A stretch of DNA of 64,000 bases from Saccharina japonica (Eukaryota > Sar > Phaeophyceae > Laminariales > Laminariaceae). A model generated the notes under the pieces. It was not told the DNA's origin. It was given only the letters and a program-made list of their open reading frames with translations, and searched no databases. Within the stretch, counting starts at the first letter, position 1. Each line of letters opens with the position of its first letter. Location: the NCBI GenBank assembly GCA_008828725.1, contig MEHQ01000256.1, positions 76,612 through 140,611 of the forward strand. Direction: 5' to 3'. A program made the translations under genes and the position numbers. Below, one piece after another: positions 1-9,930 of the stretch.

Positions 1-1
1 G

Positions 2-493
2 CGCAACATTGTACCGCAGTGCAGCAACGAGAATGGACTGGAGTCACGTGCGGATGCCGCACTGCGCGAGTTCGGCGAGCACATGAACACGCCCGTTGCA
101 GCCAATTCGCCTGATTTCGATGTACTCAACGCGTGGAAGGTACAGGCGATGGATGTAGTAGACGCCAAGACGGGGGGGGTGGTAGTGCCGGCTCGCTGGC
201 CACATGTCGGACTGTTGGCTCGACTGTACATGGGGATCGACACCACGAGTTGTCAAGCAGAAAGGAATTTCTCTGCTCTTTCGGCAGCCGTTAGCCGACT
301 GCGCACCTCCCTTGGGACTAATAAAATCGAGAAGATGATGCTGCTCAAGCCCAACTCGCACTTGATCCCCGGGCTAGCGAAGGTTCTCCAGGATGTAGCG
401 GCGTTAAAGGCTAACAGCGACGTGGAGGCTGCCGCATCAGTCGCTGCTCAAAATGCTGTGGCTGCCGAGGTTATTTCTGTAGACGAAGCATGA
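2..493 (+). pseudogene. hAT transposase, C-terminal fragment running in from the left edge
   Basis: The frame is open from base 2 to a TGA at 491-493, so only the last ~163 residues are in the window. The run WPHVGLLARLYMGIDTTSCQ followed by AERNFSALSAAVSRLRTSL and KIEKMMLLK matches the conserved hAT C-terminal dimerisation domain: a (Y/W)P..L..A...L.IP.(T/S)S...ER.FS core, then a K/R-rich turn and an 'E.L..L' helix. In the family this domain holds the transposase dimer and part of the split RNase H-like catalytic core. The catalytic Asp residues and the BED zinc finger would lie upstream and cannot be seen. A short Ala-rich tail (AAASVAAQNAVAAEV) ends the protein. It may be intact outside the window. 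Domain assignment is firm; activity is unknown. Confidence 0.8.
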
Positions 494-719
494 TGAGATT
501 TGCTCTGTACTACGAGTAAGATGTAAATATACGAGTTCGTAGCGTAATTCGTAAATTGCAAGGTAATTTCGTGTGATTTGGCCGTGCCGGTATATACTTT
601 ATTATGGGGATACGAATTTCAACATGGATTTCTATTCACGTACGATTCGTACGATTGTTTCTTTTCGTTTGTTCCTCTGGAGCAACAACTGTTTTAATCC
701 AATAATCCAGTGCGTCTCT
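494..719. other. AT-rich 3' flank of the hAT ORF
   Basis: No coding potential is visible. This segment links the hAT stop codon to the CCGTCCCGT array and is probably the 3' untranslated or subterminal part of the same transposon. Confidence 0.4.
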
Positions 720-1165
720 TCCCGCCGTGAAAAGTAATATTTACCGTCCCGTCCAGTCGTGAAAAATTATATTTACCGTCCCGTCCCGTCGTAACAAAAT
801 TATGTACCGTCCCGTCCCGTCGTGAAAATAATGATGTACCGTCCCGTCCCGTCGTGAAAATTATATTTACCGTCCCGTCCCGTAACTACTTTTACCGTCC
901 CGTCTGGTCGTGGAAAAAAAAACCGTTGAATTTTACCGTCCCGTCCCGTCGTGAAAATCTACCCCGTTGAAATTACCGTCCCGTCCCGTTGAGAAATTGT
1001 ACACAAACCGTCCCGTCCCGTCCCGTCCCGTCCCGTCCCGGCTCAAAAACCTGTTTGTTTGGTCATCTTACCGTCCCGTCCCGTCCCGTCTTCATTTGCT
1101 TTCCCGCCAAAGAAGTAAAAACAGTACCGTCCCGTCCTGTCTCGATTATCGAGTACCGTGATAAA
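720..1165. repeat. Degenerate CCGTCCCGT array, probable hAT subterminal repeats
   Basis: About a dozen degenerate units of 25-45 bp, each with ACCGTCCCGTCCCGTCGTGA or a shortened form, end in a run of uninterrupted CCGTC repeats at about 1007-1040. On the other strand the motif reads ACGGGACGGGACGGTA. That resembles the ACGGGA/ACGGTA subterminal motifs of Ac-type hAT elements, where the transposase binds. The array starts about 230 bp after the hAT stop codon, so the simplest reading is the 3' subterminal region of the same element. No terminal inverted repeat could be paired because the 5' end is outside the window. Confidence 0.55.
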
Positions 1166-1179
1166 CCTTGAGAAAATAT

Positions 1180-2072
1180 AGGGATTATATAAAAAGGGGT
1201 ACACCCCCCTATATCGTGACAAAAAGAGGGACATCATTTTTCGCCGCCTGGTACGCCTATGTACTCTGTCAAATCGACTCGAAATTAAACCCTGATGCGT
1301 TTGCCACACTCACATGGCATCTCCCTACCATCCACAGCGTTTTTGGTTTTTTTCATGTGTTTAGCGGGTGAACGAGAGCGATCAAAAGGGGGGTGTAAGC
1401 ATATCCCCCTTTTGTTATGCCTACGCGAGGGTATCCCCCTTTCAATCTACTTGGATTGGGAAAGTACCCCTTTTTACGCAATGTCCCCCTTTTGTAACGC
1501 TGCGGAGAGATATCCCCCTTTCTGTGTAAAAAAAACCACGGGTGAGTGACCACTTCATGTTCTGGTTGACGTGGCACGCCCAATAGACGACGTCTAACGT
1601 CGAAAAGATCAACGGCCCATACCTAGGCGAATGTGGTCAGCAGATCAGCATACATTGGTTGGCGCCCTGTCCCCTGTTGTCCTCAAAAATCACCAACATA
1701 ATATATATAAGTGTACGTAAATATATACGTAACAAAGGACAATAATAGTACTCCTCTGGTACTACTGCTGGCTGCTGTACGTATATATGTAGTCGTGCCG
1801 GTACCGCCGTATACGTATACTTGTGTATCAGGTACGTACCATGTCGTAAAGGAGAGGATAGTTTTATTGTACCAGGAAATGAGCTGTTGAGCTGTTCGGT
1901 CAGAGTGATGGTTAATATATGACTATGAGTATACCGTTAATGCGCCGGGCCGTTGGATTGGTGTTGACGACCGCCTATTTACTATTTACCGATAACCTCG
2001 CCGCCGGTGCTTGGTAGTGCCCCCCCTTTTGTTACGATATATGGGGGGTGTCCCGCTTTTTGTCAAATCCCC
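1180..2072. mobile_element. TIR element of about 0.9 kb, superfamily unknown
   Basis: The left end (about 1180-1230) and the reverse complement of the right end (about 2018-2072) share an imperfect inverted repeat of ~50 bp. It contains GGGATT, AAAAAGGGG, ACACCCCCC and TATATCGTRACAAAA in the same order. The interior has further short CCCCCTTTT blocks (1405-1520) that look like subterminal repeats. No ORF resembles a transposase and the exact ends and target duplication are unresolved, so this is most likely a decayed non-autonomous DNA element. Confidence 0.45.
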
Positions 2073-2888
2073 AAAAATATCGTAGGGGTTTCATCAAAGA
2101 TAATGAGGCGTTTTTTTACGTAGCGGGGATAGGGGACAATCCGTCTAGACGAATGGAATTGCCTTGACCTGACGTTCTCGACTGACTGACTGCTTGACGG
2201 TTGCTCGTCTCCTAACATATCTGATGAAAACATATACGCCCGAAACCCAAAACCCAACCAGCACAACAACAACAAACTCTCGTATACCGTAGGTACGTAT
2301 ATACGTATAGAGTTTGCGTGCTCGAAAGCTTCGTTTGGTGCTGGAATATTTTCCAACCACCATCCATCTGCAGATCCGCAGTCCCTACATGTATCCAGAC
2401 AGGGCGCGACACACAACAACCGAACTGCCCAGATTATGATTTGGTCGTGCAGATATCGACGCGGAGATTATTTCCGCCTCTTTCTTTCTGGACGGAAACA
2501 GAAGAACATCTAGCACAGAAACACCAATGACTTAGCATCAATATATTTTCGACCAGAGTTTGTATGCGTCACATACCAGAAGGAAGGAGAGATGGGATTC
2601 GACTTATTCGCGTGCCTGTAAGCAGGGCCGGCAGTCCACTTATGGTATCAACTTCACATATATTCACCGCACTTATCGACAGAATTATCACACGGGTGTA
2701 AAATCTGTAGTCTGTAGCTAGAGCATGAGAGTGATAGCCGGACAGGACCTCATCACATACGTACTCATACTATATGTAATGGTTGGCGGTCACGATGATA
2801 GTAACGGATTCGATATATACATTTTTTTGCGGTCGGTTAATGTGATGACACCAACCACAATACGCGTACGTACGACGATGTAGTTTCC
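2073..2888. other. Intergenic sequence, nothing recognised
   Basis: AT-rich sequence with TATACGTA-type motifs. The open frames are short and show no family resemblance, and no repeat family found elsewhere in the window occurs here. Confidence 0.4.
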
Positions 2889-3346
2889 CATGTGTGTGTT
2901 CTTCACATGTCTTTTCCTGTCGTTCTTAGTCTTGCTCTGCTGGCGCTGTTTTTTCGGTTTTTTCGGTTCATTTCATTTTGTTTCATTTCATTTGTTTAAT
3001 TTTCTATTGGATGTCGCATCTCCTCTGGGAGACTTTCTTTCTTTTAGTTTGTCATGCTTTTCTTTGGTTGCTTGATTGTTGATTTGCTTCAGTATGTTTA
3101 CTTTTTATTTTTATTTTTTTCGCTTTTTTCTCTTTTTCTCTTTTTCTCTTGCATGCACCTGGATTGCTAGCAGGGTAGGTTTTACCTGTCATATATGGCA
3201 TTGCATTGTCTGCTCTGCTTACTGCACTGAGCGTAGTATGTCTGTGTCGTAGTTTTGTCACCACAGAACTGGTACCTTTTTAAGATGAAGAATCGGCACG
3301 GACACTGGGTGTGCTGGATGTCGACGGGTAGAAAGGAAGGTTTAAT
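2889..3346 (+). mobile_element. Family A foldback element, short copy
   Basis: It begins with the family A end (GTGTGTGTTCTTCACAT). It carries the family's pyrimidine-rich body (TGCTGGCGCTGTTTT, then long C/T runs and TGCATGCACCTGGATTGCTAGC). It finishes with the right arm containing GGTACCTTTTTA, ATCGGCACGGACACTGGGTG and GGATGTCGACGGGTAGAAAG. The left arm is shortened. The right arm abuts an inverted copy of its own outer segment at 3353-3382, so this is a head-on junction of two elements. No transposase is encoded. Confidence 0.75.
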
Positions 3347-3352
3347 GAGACA

Positions 3353-3627
3353 TTAACCTTCCTTCCTACCCGTCGACATCCAGCGTGGCACAGGGGGGTC
3401 CTCGAAGCGGCTGAACAGTTCATGATCCGGTGGAAGAAGGTAGAGGCGGAACTGAGTAGACAGCGCCACGCATCCGTTGCGGGGGGTGCAAAAGGGAATG
3501 GGAGGGGGGGGGGCAATAGTCGTACGGAAACCGCGGCTGATGAGAGCAGGAGGGAAACAGCCGACAGGATAGCAAGGTACCAGGCTGACTAGTAAGTGCC
3601 ACCCAGACTACCCGTGCCGCGCACCTC
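3353..3627 (+). mobile_element. Divergent family A relative with a coding remnant
   Basis: A family A outer arm (CCTTCCTNCCTACCCGTCGACATCCAGC) is followed by a body found nowhere else in the window in this form. From about 3385 to the stop at 3590-3592 one frame reads MIRWKKVEAELSRQRHASVA, a Gly-rich stretch, then TAADESRRETADRIARYQAD and a stop. The tail RETAADESRRETAD is recognisable in the other family A copies (4039-4201, 20725-20887, 37385-37545, and 36200-36400 on the minus strand). That suggests all descend from an element encoding a protein with this C-terminus. Its identity is unknown; the helical, charged 'MIRWKKVEAEL' segment suggests a DNA-binding or coiled-coil accessory protein. 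Confidence 0.6.
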
Positions 3628-4890
3628 TGTGTGTGTGTGTGTTCTTCACATTAAACCTTCCTTTCTACCCGTCGACATCCAGCACACCCAGTGTTGTAGC
3701 CGCTTCAAACGCGGCACTGTTTCTGGTGGTCTTTCTTTCCCTTTGTTTGTTTGTTTGTTTGTTTGATATTTTTTCTTATTTTTCTTTTTTTCATTTTTCT
3801 TTTTTGCTTGTTGTATTGCCTGTTGTTGCTTCTCAAGGGGGGCACGACAGCGATGCTACAACCCCTCGCATCCTTTGCTTCGTTTACTTTGTTTCACTTA
3901 TTTACGTTACCGTGATCGCTTTTGCCTTTGTTTCTCCGCCTTCCGTATTTTTCCTAGGACTTTCTTTGGTGGCTTAGCTACGTGCGTATACATTTGGTTA
4001 TTGTCATTCCCCGTTCTCTTTCCGGGACTCTCGTTTGTTACACGAGAACGAAACGGAATTGAGTTGGAAGTGCCACGTACCCGTTGTTTGGGTGGCGCCC
4101 AAGGGAAGGGAGACGGAGGCTGGGGGGGTTTATAGGGAAACCAGGACGGACGAAAGCAGGAAAGAGACGGCAAACAGAGTAGGTGCCAGACCGACTAGCT
4201 GGTAGATCCTGCCTGTACTACGGGCACAAACCTGCCTCGGCTGGCCTTTGGTGGTGTGCTCCGGCTGGGTGTCCTATCCTGTCGTTCTCAGTCTTGCTCT
4301 GTTGGCGCTGTTTCGGTCCAATTCATTTTCTTTCATTTCATTTGGTTTTTACTGGAGGTCGCATCTACTCTGGGAGAAGCACAACACTTTCTTTCTTTTT
4401 TTGTCATGCTTTTTATTTGGTTGCTTGATTGTTGATTTGCTTCAGTATACGTATATACTTTTTAGTATATTTTCTTTTCGCTTTATTCTTTTTTCTCTTT
4501 TTTTCTTTTGCATGCACCTGGATTGCTAGCAGGGTAGGTCTTGCCTGTCGTATATGGCGTTGCATTGTCTGCTCCGCTTACACGACATTTTTTTTTCTTT
4601 TTATTTTGTCATGCTTTTGTTTGGTTGCTTGATTGTTGATTTGCTTCAGTGTGTCTACTTTCTAATAATTTTCCTTTTCGCTCTTTTCTTTCTTTTCTCT
4701 TTTTTTCTCTTGCATGCACCTGGATTGCTAGCAGGGTAGGTCTTGCCTGTCGCATATGGCATTGCATTGTCTGCTCTGCTTACTGCACTGAGCGTAGTAT
4801 CTCTGTATCGTAGTGTTGTGACCACAGAACTGGTACCTTTTTAGGATGATGAATCGGCACGGACACTGGGTGTTGTTGTTGTTTTTCTTC
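3628..4890 (+). mobile_element. Family A foldback element, near full-length body
   Basis: It opens with a (TG)n end plus TTCTTCACATTAAACC and TACCCGTCGACATCCAGCAC. It contains the body block GGTGGTCTTTCTTTCCC, AAGGGGGGCACGACAGCGATGC and CTTTCTTTGGTGGCTTAGC. It closes with the right-arm core ATCGGCACGGACACTGGGTG. The outer part of the right arm is lost or replaced by a GTT repeat. An internal part of the 3' pyrimidine-rich zone (GCATGCACCTGGATTGCTAGCAGG ... TTGCTTCAGT) occurs twice, a local duplication of ~210 bp. The peptide remnant at 4039-4201 is readable but has no start. Confidence 0.75.
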
Positions 4891-4907
4891 ACATTAAACT
4901 CGTTTCA

Positions 4908-5084
4908 GTTGCTAATCCCTATAGTCTGATCTAGCAAGATCACGGCCCGTGGTCACAAAAGTGCTAGAGCCATCAGAGAATCCTAAAGAACACGTACACT
5001 TAGCAGGGAAAGGATACACAAGTCCGAAGAGGTACACCTAAAATCCCTACAGCATGTTATGCGTGTCCAAAACTGAACTACACG
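4908..5084. repeat. Repeat family C, copy 1
   Basis: A 177-bp block from GTTGCTAATCCCTATAGTCT to CCAAAACTGAACTACACG is repeated almost exactly at 15631-15816. On the minus strand both copies end with a T-rich or former A-tail flank, and one frame stays open (LFGLVYPFPA, then GFSDGSSTFVTTG). This looks like the 3' end of a LINE or a SINE body. It inserts between two family A copies here. Confidence 0.6.
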
Positions 5085-5480
5085 GTGTGCTGGATGTTGA
5101 CGGGTAGAAAGGAAGGTTTAATGTGAAGAACACACACACACTGCACTGAGTGTAATATCTCTGTGTCGTAGTTTTGTGACCACATAATTGGTACCTTTTT
5201 AGGATGAATAATCGGCACGGACACTGGGTGTAGAACTGGTACCTTTTTAGGGTGAAGAATCGGCACGGACACTGGGTGCGGTCACAAAACTACGACACAG
5301 AGATACTACGCTCAGTGCAGTAAGCAGAGCAGACAATGCAATGCCATATACGACAGGCAAGACCTTACATGCTAGCAATCCAGCTGCATGCAAGAGAAAA
5401 AAAGAGAAAAAAAGGAAAAAAGTGAAAAGGAAAAAAGAATAAATAGTAAATATACTGAAGAAGCAAATCAACAATCCATG
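5085..5480. mobile_element. Rearranged family A arms
   Basis: Two right-arm fragments (5092-5230 and 5231-5275) are followed by an inverted arm and body (5280-5480), so the same core ATCGGCACGGACACTGGGTG occurs twice in direct orientation and then head-on. This is a scrambled foldback copy with no coding capacity. Confidence 0.65.
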
Positions 5481-5502
5481 TATGTATGTATGTATATCGG
5501 AC

Positions 5503-5650
5503 GCAAGTCGACGAGGAAAGCAAGTGCTGAAATCTTCTCGCGATAAATATGCAAGGCACGTACCATAGTGGGGGGGGGGGGGGGTGAGAAGACCCTTCTT
5601 AGTGACCCCGGATCTGAGTTTAGACTAACAAGAGAGACCAAAAAAGGTTG
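5503..5650 (+). repeat. Repeat family B, copy 1
   Basis: It shares GCAAGTCGACGAGGAAAG, CTTCTCGCGATAAA, ATGCAAGGCACGTACC and GTGACCCCGGATCTGAGTT with copies at 15443, 23727 and (inverted) 24204. A poly-G expansion sits at about 5571-5584. It lacks a visible 5' promoter, consistent with a short retroposon body. Confidence 0.6.
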
Positions 5651-5689
5651 CAAATATTGAAGAATTGGAAATATTCAATTGGACTCGCC

Positions 5690-7010
5690 CGTGCAGCAGT
5701 TATCTGTTCCTCTTGGGCACGTGTGCTTTTGTTCTAGGGGCGCTCCTCCTGTCTTACTGCGTCATTTGTAGTTTGTTTCATTACAGAATTTGTTTTTTAT
5801 TTGTCTTTTTGTTCTGTTTTTTTCAGGGATGCGTATTTCCTCACCCGGAACCCAAAATTTTCCGGGAAACAGCCTTTTTCAACTTTTCTTAAAAATTTCC
5901 CCTATTTCCTCTCATTCGAGGAAAAAAAGGCGTACTTTTTGGGAGGGGACAAAAATGATCATCCCCGGGTGGCCCATGCACTACATGAAGCACAAGTATA
6001 AGATTCGTGCAGGCCTCCGGACAGTCATTTTCGATCATTTTAACGCTAAACTCTACGTATAATACCTGCACCAGGTACACAACAGGCGATAGTAGTTGTG
6101 CACACTGCATATACTTGAGTAAATGTTCATCGGTTTCAGTTGGTTTTTCACTTATTCGCGTCCTCGTTGATTTCGTCCTGCAGGCATTTGATACTGGAGT
6201 AATATAACAACTGCCGTAGTGCTGATAGCGATCTCTCATGCACGAAAATAGTTGTGTCGCGAGGTAAAAATCATCAGCGCAAAGCACGATGTTAGCAGTT
6301 ACAGCAGTGCGCTGCTTCGTACGCGTGTAGCGATCGCGAACTTATTTTCCACTAAAACTGTAAACATGTAAACATGGACACTGGACGCCTCAACGAAATC
6401 CCAGCGTCCCAGCTGCATCTGCGCCGAGTGCACCCTTTCCATTCGAATATGTTATCTCATATGTTTGATTATATTTTATATTATTAATAGTACATTCCTT
6501 CGATGATTACGCTCGCCATAACATCCGATCCTTCTGTAGGATATCACTATCTGTGTGATATAGGAGGGGCATGTGGGCGCCTACGTAACGCTCTGCGCTG
6601 CTGCACAGCTTAGCAGCGTTTAACATAAACAAAAAACAAAAAACGGGGGTTTCCATTCTTTATCGAGGCGTTATTTTCCCGGGGATAGGGGACGTGAAGA
6701 ATTTCCTCTGAAAAAAAATATTACCTCGAGCCCTATTAATTTCCGGGAATTACCGCTACCGGGAAATACGCATCCCTGGTTTTTTTTGTTCGGCTCGTGT
6801 CGCTGTGTTCTGTGTTCTCGTACCCGGTACGTTACGCATCTCACTTGCATTACCCATTAATTTGCGTTAATTTTGTTTGGGTTTTTCTCTGTTTCACAGA
6901 GTCTGTGACCACATAATTTGTATCTCTCTAGGACTGGAAATCAGGACAGGCACTGGGTGTACTGATGTGGTTGAGTAGAAAAAACGGGTTTAATGTGAAG
7001 ACAACAACAA
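5690..7010 (+). mobile_element. Old family A copy split by a hAT MITE
   Basis: The outer parts (5690-5823 and 6779-7010) together resemble another ancient copy at 33640-34010: both have TCTGTTCCTCTTSGGCACGTRNGC, a GCATTACCCAT block, and the decayed right arm (TGTGACCACA, ATCAGGACAGGCACTGGGTG, GTTTAATGTGAAGAC). Divergence from the young copies is high, so this belongs to an older subfamily. The interior was interrupted later by the hAT MITE at 5824-6778. Confidence 0.6.
5824..6778. mobile_element. hAT-type MITE with 8-bp target duplication
   Basis: Ends are a perfect 17-bp inverted repeat, CAGGGATGCGTATTTCC at 5824-5840 and its complement at 6762-6778. Both are flanked by the same 8 bp GTTTTTTT (5816-5823 and 6779-6786). 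An 8-bp duplication with CAGGGATG termini is the signature of hAT elements; Ac also begins CAGGGATG. No transposase frame is present in the 955 bp, so the copy is non-autonomous. It sits in the T-run of an old family A element, giving a clear order of insertion. Confidence 0.85.
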
Positions 7011-7084
7011 CAACAACAACAATGTACAAAAATAAACATAACTAAAACGAATCACAACGTATTGTCTCTACGTACGTCGTATAC

Positions 7085-7200
7085 GCACTGTCTCGTGTCT
7101 TCGTGACCTCACAACTTGTTTTGCTTTGTATATACGTACGTAGCATGATGAACCCGGCACCGACAATGTATGACTGGGTGTGCTGGATGTCGACGGAAGC
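7085..7200 (+). repeat. Eroded family A right arm
   Basis: Recognisable pieces in order are CTGTCTCGTG, GTGACCTCACAACTTG, ATGATGAACCCGGCACCGACA and CTGGGTGTGCTGGATGTCGACGG. It is too diverged to set ends. Confidence 0.45.
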
Positions 7201-7288
7201 ACGGTCAAGTAATGAAGAACTGCGTACACAAACAGATTCCGAACAAACAACCCCCGTCCCTAAGCCAATCAAACGCGTCCAACCCTAG

Positions 7289-7799
7289 CACTATGTGCTT
7301 TTGTCTCGTACACAGTGTGCTCCAACCATGATGTAGTGTCGTATATACAAGATGTGAACTCTTGAACAGCAGCCGCACACGACACGACATGCAAAACCCC
7401 ATTTGAAGGCTTTGCCGGCTGCAAACCCACACGCCACACGACACCACTCCTCTCATCACGTGTTCCTACAGCATTTTTCTCCTCTCAATTTCCAGTCGTC
7501 GATAAAAACTAGGAGGAGTGCTTGCGTAGGGGCCTCTACCAGTGGTAGGGAGAAATCGTGTTGTCACAGCAAGCGAGTGAAGCCCCAAACCCTCTTCCTC
7601 GCTCAATTTGGGACCTTCCTCCGCCGCCACCTTGCGGAACAGCACTCAGCATCGCCATAAAGAACAAAGTAGCACAAACCGTTCGGTGTTTACTCACAGT
7701 CAACAAACACCGTCCGTTCCCGACGTGAAAAGAAAGACACGGTCCGCCGTTTCTTTCTGGCCGGCGACCCAACTCTTCCGCACCGGACCCTCCACCTCC
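7289..7799 (+). promoter_or_regulatory. Region upstream of the beta-helix gene (putative promoter and 5' UTR)
   Basis: No coding feature is seen. GC content rises towards 7800 and the reading frame is open upstream of the chosen ATG back to about 7608, but no Met occurs in that stretch. No TATA box or known initiator could be identified with confidence. Confidence 0.3.
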
Positions 7800-8270
7800 A
7801 TGATGGCAAGGATCGCGTCGGCAGCACCGATGCCACCACCACCACCACCAGCACACAAACGAAACGCGACAACGACAACGACAACTACGGCAAGGACAAG
7901 AAGATTTCCGACATTGTCCGTTCGACATCTACCCGCGGCGGTGGTATGCCTTCTCGTTTTTCTGCACGGCAACCCCACCAGCGCCGAAACCTACAACGTC
8001 CTCCCGGGCCTGGACAGCGCCTCCTCGGACGATGGTGGAGGTGGGGCGGATCCCCTTGATATAATCTCTCTCTCGGACGCCTTCGGTCTGGCCCAAGCTG
8101 GGGACGTCATCGTGCTCGGCGACGGCACATACAGGGACCGCGATGACCGCATCAGGACCGTCCGTAGCGGGGAGCAGGGGAACCCCATCACGATTGTCGG
8201 GGGGAGGCGCGCGGTCATCAAGGCGCCGTCTCCTTCGGTCTACATCGAGCACTCCTGGATTAACCTCGAG
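7800..8270 (+). CDS. Beta-helix gene exon 1 (N-terminus, secretion signal, first coils)
   Basis: 157 codons in phase 0, ending CTCGAG|gtgaga. The first possible Met codons are 7800 and 7803, with none upstream in frame. Residues 12-17 are poly-Pro and 24-30 poly-Thr, followed by a basic stretch. Residues 44-55 are hydrophobic (LPAAVVCLLVFL), with a plausible signal-peptidase site after PTSA (residue 62). The long n-region is unusual for a signal peptide, so a signal anchor is an alternative. Mature sequence begins ETYNVLPG. After an acidic Gly-rich loop it has the beta-helix entry motif: DAFGLAQAGDVIVLGDGTY, then SGEQGNPITIVGG and SWINLE. The exon is far richer in GC than the surrounding sequence. 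Confidence 0.8.
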
Positions 8271-8289
8271 GTGAGAAAAGCTGGGAAGG

Positions 8290-9263
8290 GGACGGGAAGG
8301 TTATACGTGTAACTTCAGGGTTATTTAGGGATTGGGTGTGGGTTGTTTGGATACTGAACGTTAAGGAGATAGATGAGGAGTCATGGCTTATACCTGTAAA
8401 CGCGAGAGATCCGTCGTAGAGATGCGTCACCAATCAGTGTGTTGGTACCTCGTATACAGTATACACGTTCGTTAATGATAACTGGTATTCTTGTACTTTC
8501 AGCAGTGGTGGCAGGCGATATAAAATATTATCCGGGCTGTGTGCTGCGTTTGAATTTGAATTTGTGGCGTTCAACAACATTTTCTCTCCAAATTTTAAAC
8601 CAGGTATAATGTCAGGTACCGATATGATAAAGGACATGAATGATATCATATCTGTGCGTGGTCGTCAATCCTAGCGTTTGCTTCCGCGTTGAGAGATAGG
8701 TTTCCGTACCGAAGTGCGACACGTTCTAAGCAGTGTTGGTGCTGACTGCTCGAACACACTTACCGTGCACCGTCAGGTGCGTTTTCTTTGGAAGAAATGA
8801 TATGTATTAATAGACGTTAAACACAAGCCTATACGATTACCTTGTACATATGCGTATCACGTATATACATGTATATATCTCACCGTATGTATAATATGTA
8901 TGATTTGTGCATGTATGCGTGCGTAGCGGTGTCTCTGCCGAAAAGTATTGCGCTTTAGTGCGACATTGTGTTAAGAAAAAGCTATTCATACAAAAAACAC
9001 ATGAAAGAAAAGATACGAATTAACGGCACATCATATCATGCACAAGGAACGGTACAAATAAAACACAAATCGACCCCCTGCGATACTCGAGCACTTCCTC
9101 CAAACCCTGGAGAGGGAAGGATGTTCTAAAACCAAGTGACACACAAGACAAAAAATGAGCATTGATTTGACGTCTGCACAACACAGAAAATTAAAACATT
9201 CGACGTACGTATGATGTACTTTAAATAATATTTCTTCATACGTACGTATGTGTATGTGACCAG
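8290..9263. other. Intron 1, AT-rich segment without recognised elements
   Basis: TATACGTA/GTATAC-rich intronic DNA. No ORF of note, no paired termini and no similarity to the repeat families seen elsewhere in the window. Confidence 0.4.
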
Positions 9264-9471
9264 TGTGTGTGTGTTCTTCACATTTAATCTTCCCTTCTAC
9301 CCGTCGACATCCAGCACACCTTACTGCACTGAGTGTAGTATCTCTGTGTCGTAGTTTTGTGACCACAGAACTGGTACCTTTTTAGGATGAAGAATCGGCA
9401 CGGACACTGGGTGTGCTGGATGTCGACGGGTAGAAAGGAAGGTTTAATGTGAAGAACACACACACACACAC
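9264..9471. mobile_element. Family A minimal foldback copy
   Basis: The left arm (GTGTGTGTGTTCTTCACATT to CATCCAGCACACC, 9264-9320) and right arm (GGTGTGCTGGATGTCGACGG to AAGAACACACACAC, 9410-9470) are inverted copies of ~55 bp around a 90-bp core. It is the clearest view of the family ends: the termini themselves are (GT)n/(AC)n runs, so the target duplication cannot be read. No coding capacity. Confidence 0.8.
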
Positions 9472-9930
9472 CCAGTGTCCGTGCCGATTCATCATCCTAA
9501 AAAGGTACTAGTTATGTGGTCACAAAACTACGACACAGAGATACTACGCTCAGTGCAGTAAGCAGAGCAGACAGAGCAATGCCATATACGACAGGCAAGC
9601 GCAAGCACCAGCGCAAGCGAGTGTGTGTGTGTGTGTGTTCTTCACATTAAACCTTCCTTTCTACCCGTCGACATCCAGCACACCCAGTGTCCGTGCCGAT
9701 TCTTCATCCTAAAAAGGTACCAGTTCTGTGGTCACAAAACTACGACACAGAGATACTACACTCAGTGCAGTAAGCAGAGCAGACAATGCAACGCCATATA
9801 CGACAGGCCAAGACCTACCCTGCTAGAAATCCAGTGTGCATGCCAAGAGAAAAAAAGAAGAAAAAAAAAAAAAAGCGAAAAGGAAAAAATAATAAAAAAG
9901 TAATATACTGAAGAGCAAATCAACATCAAG
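9472..9930 (-). mobile_element. Two further family A partial copies in reverse orientation
   Basis: 9472-9620 repeats the inner right arm, and 9620-9910 repeats the outer and inner arm plus the start of the purine-rich body. Both are inverted relative to the copies at 2889 and 3628. With the minimal copy at 9264 they form a nest of three arms. They cover the same ground as the left part of the larger element at 35140. Confidence 0.7.

Noticed and set aside
44-361. Open frame on the minus strand under the hAT fragment
   Set aside because: Antisense shadow of the transposase coding sequence.
2890-4740. Many Phe/Leu/Ser-rich open frames in pyrimidine tracts
   Set aside because: They are translations of C/T-rich family A bodies and recur unchanged in non-coding copies; no start, domain or codon bias supports them.
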